Part shown: positions 62,516-64,000 of the stretch, one piece after another | Position numbering within the stretch: the first letter of the stretch is position 1 | Layout of the letters: every line of letters begins with the position of its first letter | Source of the DNA: Trifolium pratense | Lineage: Eukaryota; Streptophyta; Magnoliopsida; Fabales; Fabaceae | Assembly: GCF_020283565.1 (NCBI RefSeq) | Contig: NC_060059.1 | Location: forward strand, 5,401,501-5,465,500 | Length of the DNA: 64,000 bases | Direction: 5' to 3' | Translations under genes and position numbers: made by a program | Notes under the pieces: generated by a model | Told to the model about the DNA's origin: nothing | The model's database searches: none | The model's input: only the letters and a program-made list of their open reading frames with translations

Positions 62516-64000
62516 AACAAACACAAAGTAAATTCAACTTTTCTAAAATTTTCTAAAAATTAATCTCTAAATCATTTTAGATCAAAATCACTATTTTTTT
62601 AATCTGTACCGAAAAAATAGTGAATGTTCCATTTTCTCATATTAGAAGCACCGGCCACCAACGGCCTCATAAATTGCTTATCAAAAAAAAAAAAAAAAAA
62701 CGGCCTCATAAATTCAATTTGGCACCTGTATAACAGAACATAGAACAAACTCCCTGATCATTTATTATAGCATTAATTACTCTGGATTAAAATACTTAAT
62801 ATTAAAAAATAAAAACAAAACTGTCAAATCAAGATTTACACAATCTCTCAATATCATTTTAAGTTTTACACAATTTCTAAAATAATATACATACTCTCGT
62901 TTGTCTTTTTTTATAAAAAACAAAAATGTTTATTCTTTTAATTAATTTTATAAGAAATTTTAATAACTTTTAAGTGTATTAAATGCTATTTTTTTTTTGT
63001 ACCAAAAAAATGTTATATTTTTTGTAGCCTTATTTATTATGAATAAATAATATTAAAAGTAACTAAGTTGATAGAATTATGAATAATTCGTGTAGAGATA
63101 TTTATGAAGTAGGATATTTATGAAATAAATTTAAATTTATAAATGTATTATAAAATCAACTAGTTTCAGAATGTTTCATTGGTATTGATGAATTGAAGTT
63201 TTTATTTCTTACTATAAAAATAATCGAAAGGAGTATTCAATTTTTTCAGTCAAGTAACTTAGTGGCCTAGAAGTTTCACTTCAACATAATGAATCTAATG
63301 CTCAAACTAGAACTTGGATTAGATCTCGCGCAAGACTTTCGGTTAACAAATATGATTGATCGAATTTGGGAGTTTTTAGTGTCTTTTTGTTAAATCTAGT
63401 CTATGTGCTACGAATTGTAAATTGCTATATAAAGGTAAACCGCATCAAATTAAATTGAGTTTCATACATCAATGAAGATTTACATCCATCTAAGAAATGT
63501 ATCCTTGTGCATTGTGTGTTTGCATGCATACATATATGGTTATGTTATGTGTTTTAGGCAACGGTGGTAAGTTCTCCTATTTATACGAGAAGTGTGAAAA
63601 CCTAATAATTATTTACGATCTTGCATGTATGCCATGTATAGGACTGATATCCTTTGAAAACCATTCCCACAAATCTTCATTTGCTCTTTGAATTTAATTT
63701 TGATGGGAAAAAATTGCTGCTTCTTCCATCTTTTTTAATTTTTTCTTGATGTATTTTGAACTCGCTTAATTAGCTACTTGATTTTCGAAACTTTGCTTTT
63801 TTTGAAATTGAGTAAAACTTTACGTATAACAAAAATAAGACAACAAATGAGTAATGAAAAAGATGAGTTAACATACATAAAAATAAATATCAAAAACTTA
63901 AAACAATAAACCTCTATTTTGTTTTGTTTTGAATTTTAGAGAAACTGTTTTGAAAATAAGAGAAAAACCTAATAAACTTAATTTTATAATACGATTAGAT
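62516..64000. other. AT-rich spacer to the end of the window
   Basis: No gene or clear repeat. A 64-codon frame at 63497-63691 has no recognisable domain. Confidence 0.4.

Overview
The window is AT-rich nuclear DNA from a flowering plant. It is most likely a legume close to Medicago; this is inferred from the style of the SINEs, MITEs and foldback repeats and from the gene families, with no direct species marker. Genes are sparse, intron-containing and separated by long repeat-rich spacers. There are no operons, no CRISPR array and no bacterial features.

Five genes look intact. (1) A leucine-rich-repeat extensin-type cell-wall protein (8805-10097, minus) ends in 52 consecutive prolines. (2) An IQ67-domain (IQD) calmodulin-binding protein (15438-17623, minus) has four coding exons. 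(3) A small RING-H2 E3 ubiquitin ligase (23231-24559, plus) has two exons. (4) A VAN3-binding/FORKED-like protein has a DUF828 region and a PH-like domain (39481-42537, plus, seven exons); a (CT)33 microsatellite abuts its TATA box. (5) A secreted cysteine-rich peptide precursor of the EPF-LIKE family, CHALLAH-like group (58865-59495, minus), has two exons. These are unrelated single genes and do not form one pathway, although several belong to processes of plant patterning and cell-wall growth.

Region by region. 1-3.75 kb is a 200-bp tandem repeat array with degenerate and inverted satellites of the same unit. 4.15-6.0 kb is a graveyard of gene pieces in one orientation: two exons of a plastid-type glyoxylate/succinic semialdehyde reductase, one class III peroxidase exon and two unidentified exon-like pieces. 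8.8-10.1 kb is the LRR-extensin, followed by a SINE with target-site duplication (TSD). 13.9-14.2 kb is a complete TRIM retrotransposon with identical 77-bp LTRs. 15.4-17.6 kb is the IQD gene. 20-21.5 kb holds a GC-rich island and a Mutator-type MITE with a 9-bp TSD. 23.2-24.6 kb is the RING gene. 25-31 kb is a dense field of foldback elements, one carrying a captured exon-like fragment. 32.4-34.4 kb has two decayed retroelement coding fragments. 35-39.2 kb has SINE, MITE and long foldback repeats. 39.3-42.5 kb is the FORKED-like gene. 45.6-50.6 kb has a long foldback, a 5'-truncated LINE with RNase H, a Pack-MULE-like element related to the 21-kb MITE, and a poly(A) retroposon. 56.5-57.1 kb is a hAT-type MITE nested in another inverted-repeat element. 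58.9-59.5 kb is the EPFL gene. The rest is AT-rich spacer.

I did not find a convincing unknown biological system. The most interesting items are the transposon-carried gene fragments, the complete TRIM, the pure polyproline tail of the LRR-extensin, and the microsatellite lying directly against a TATA box.
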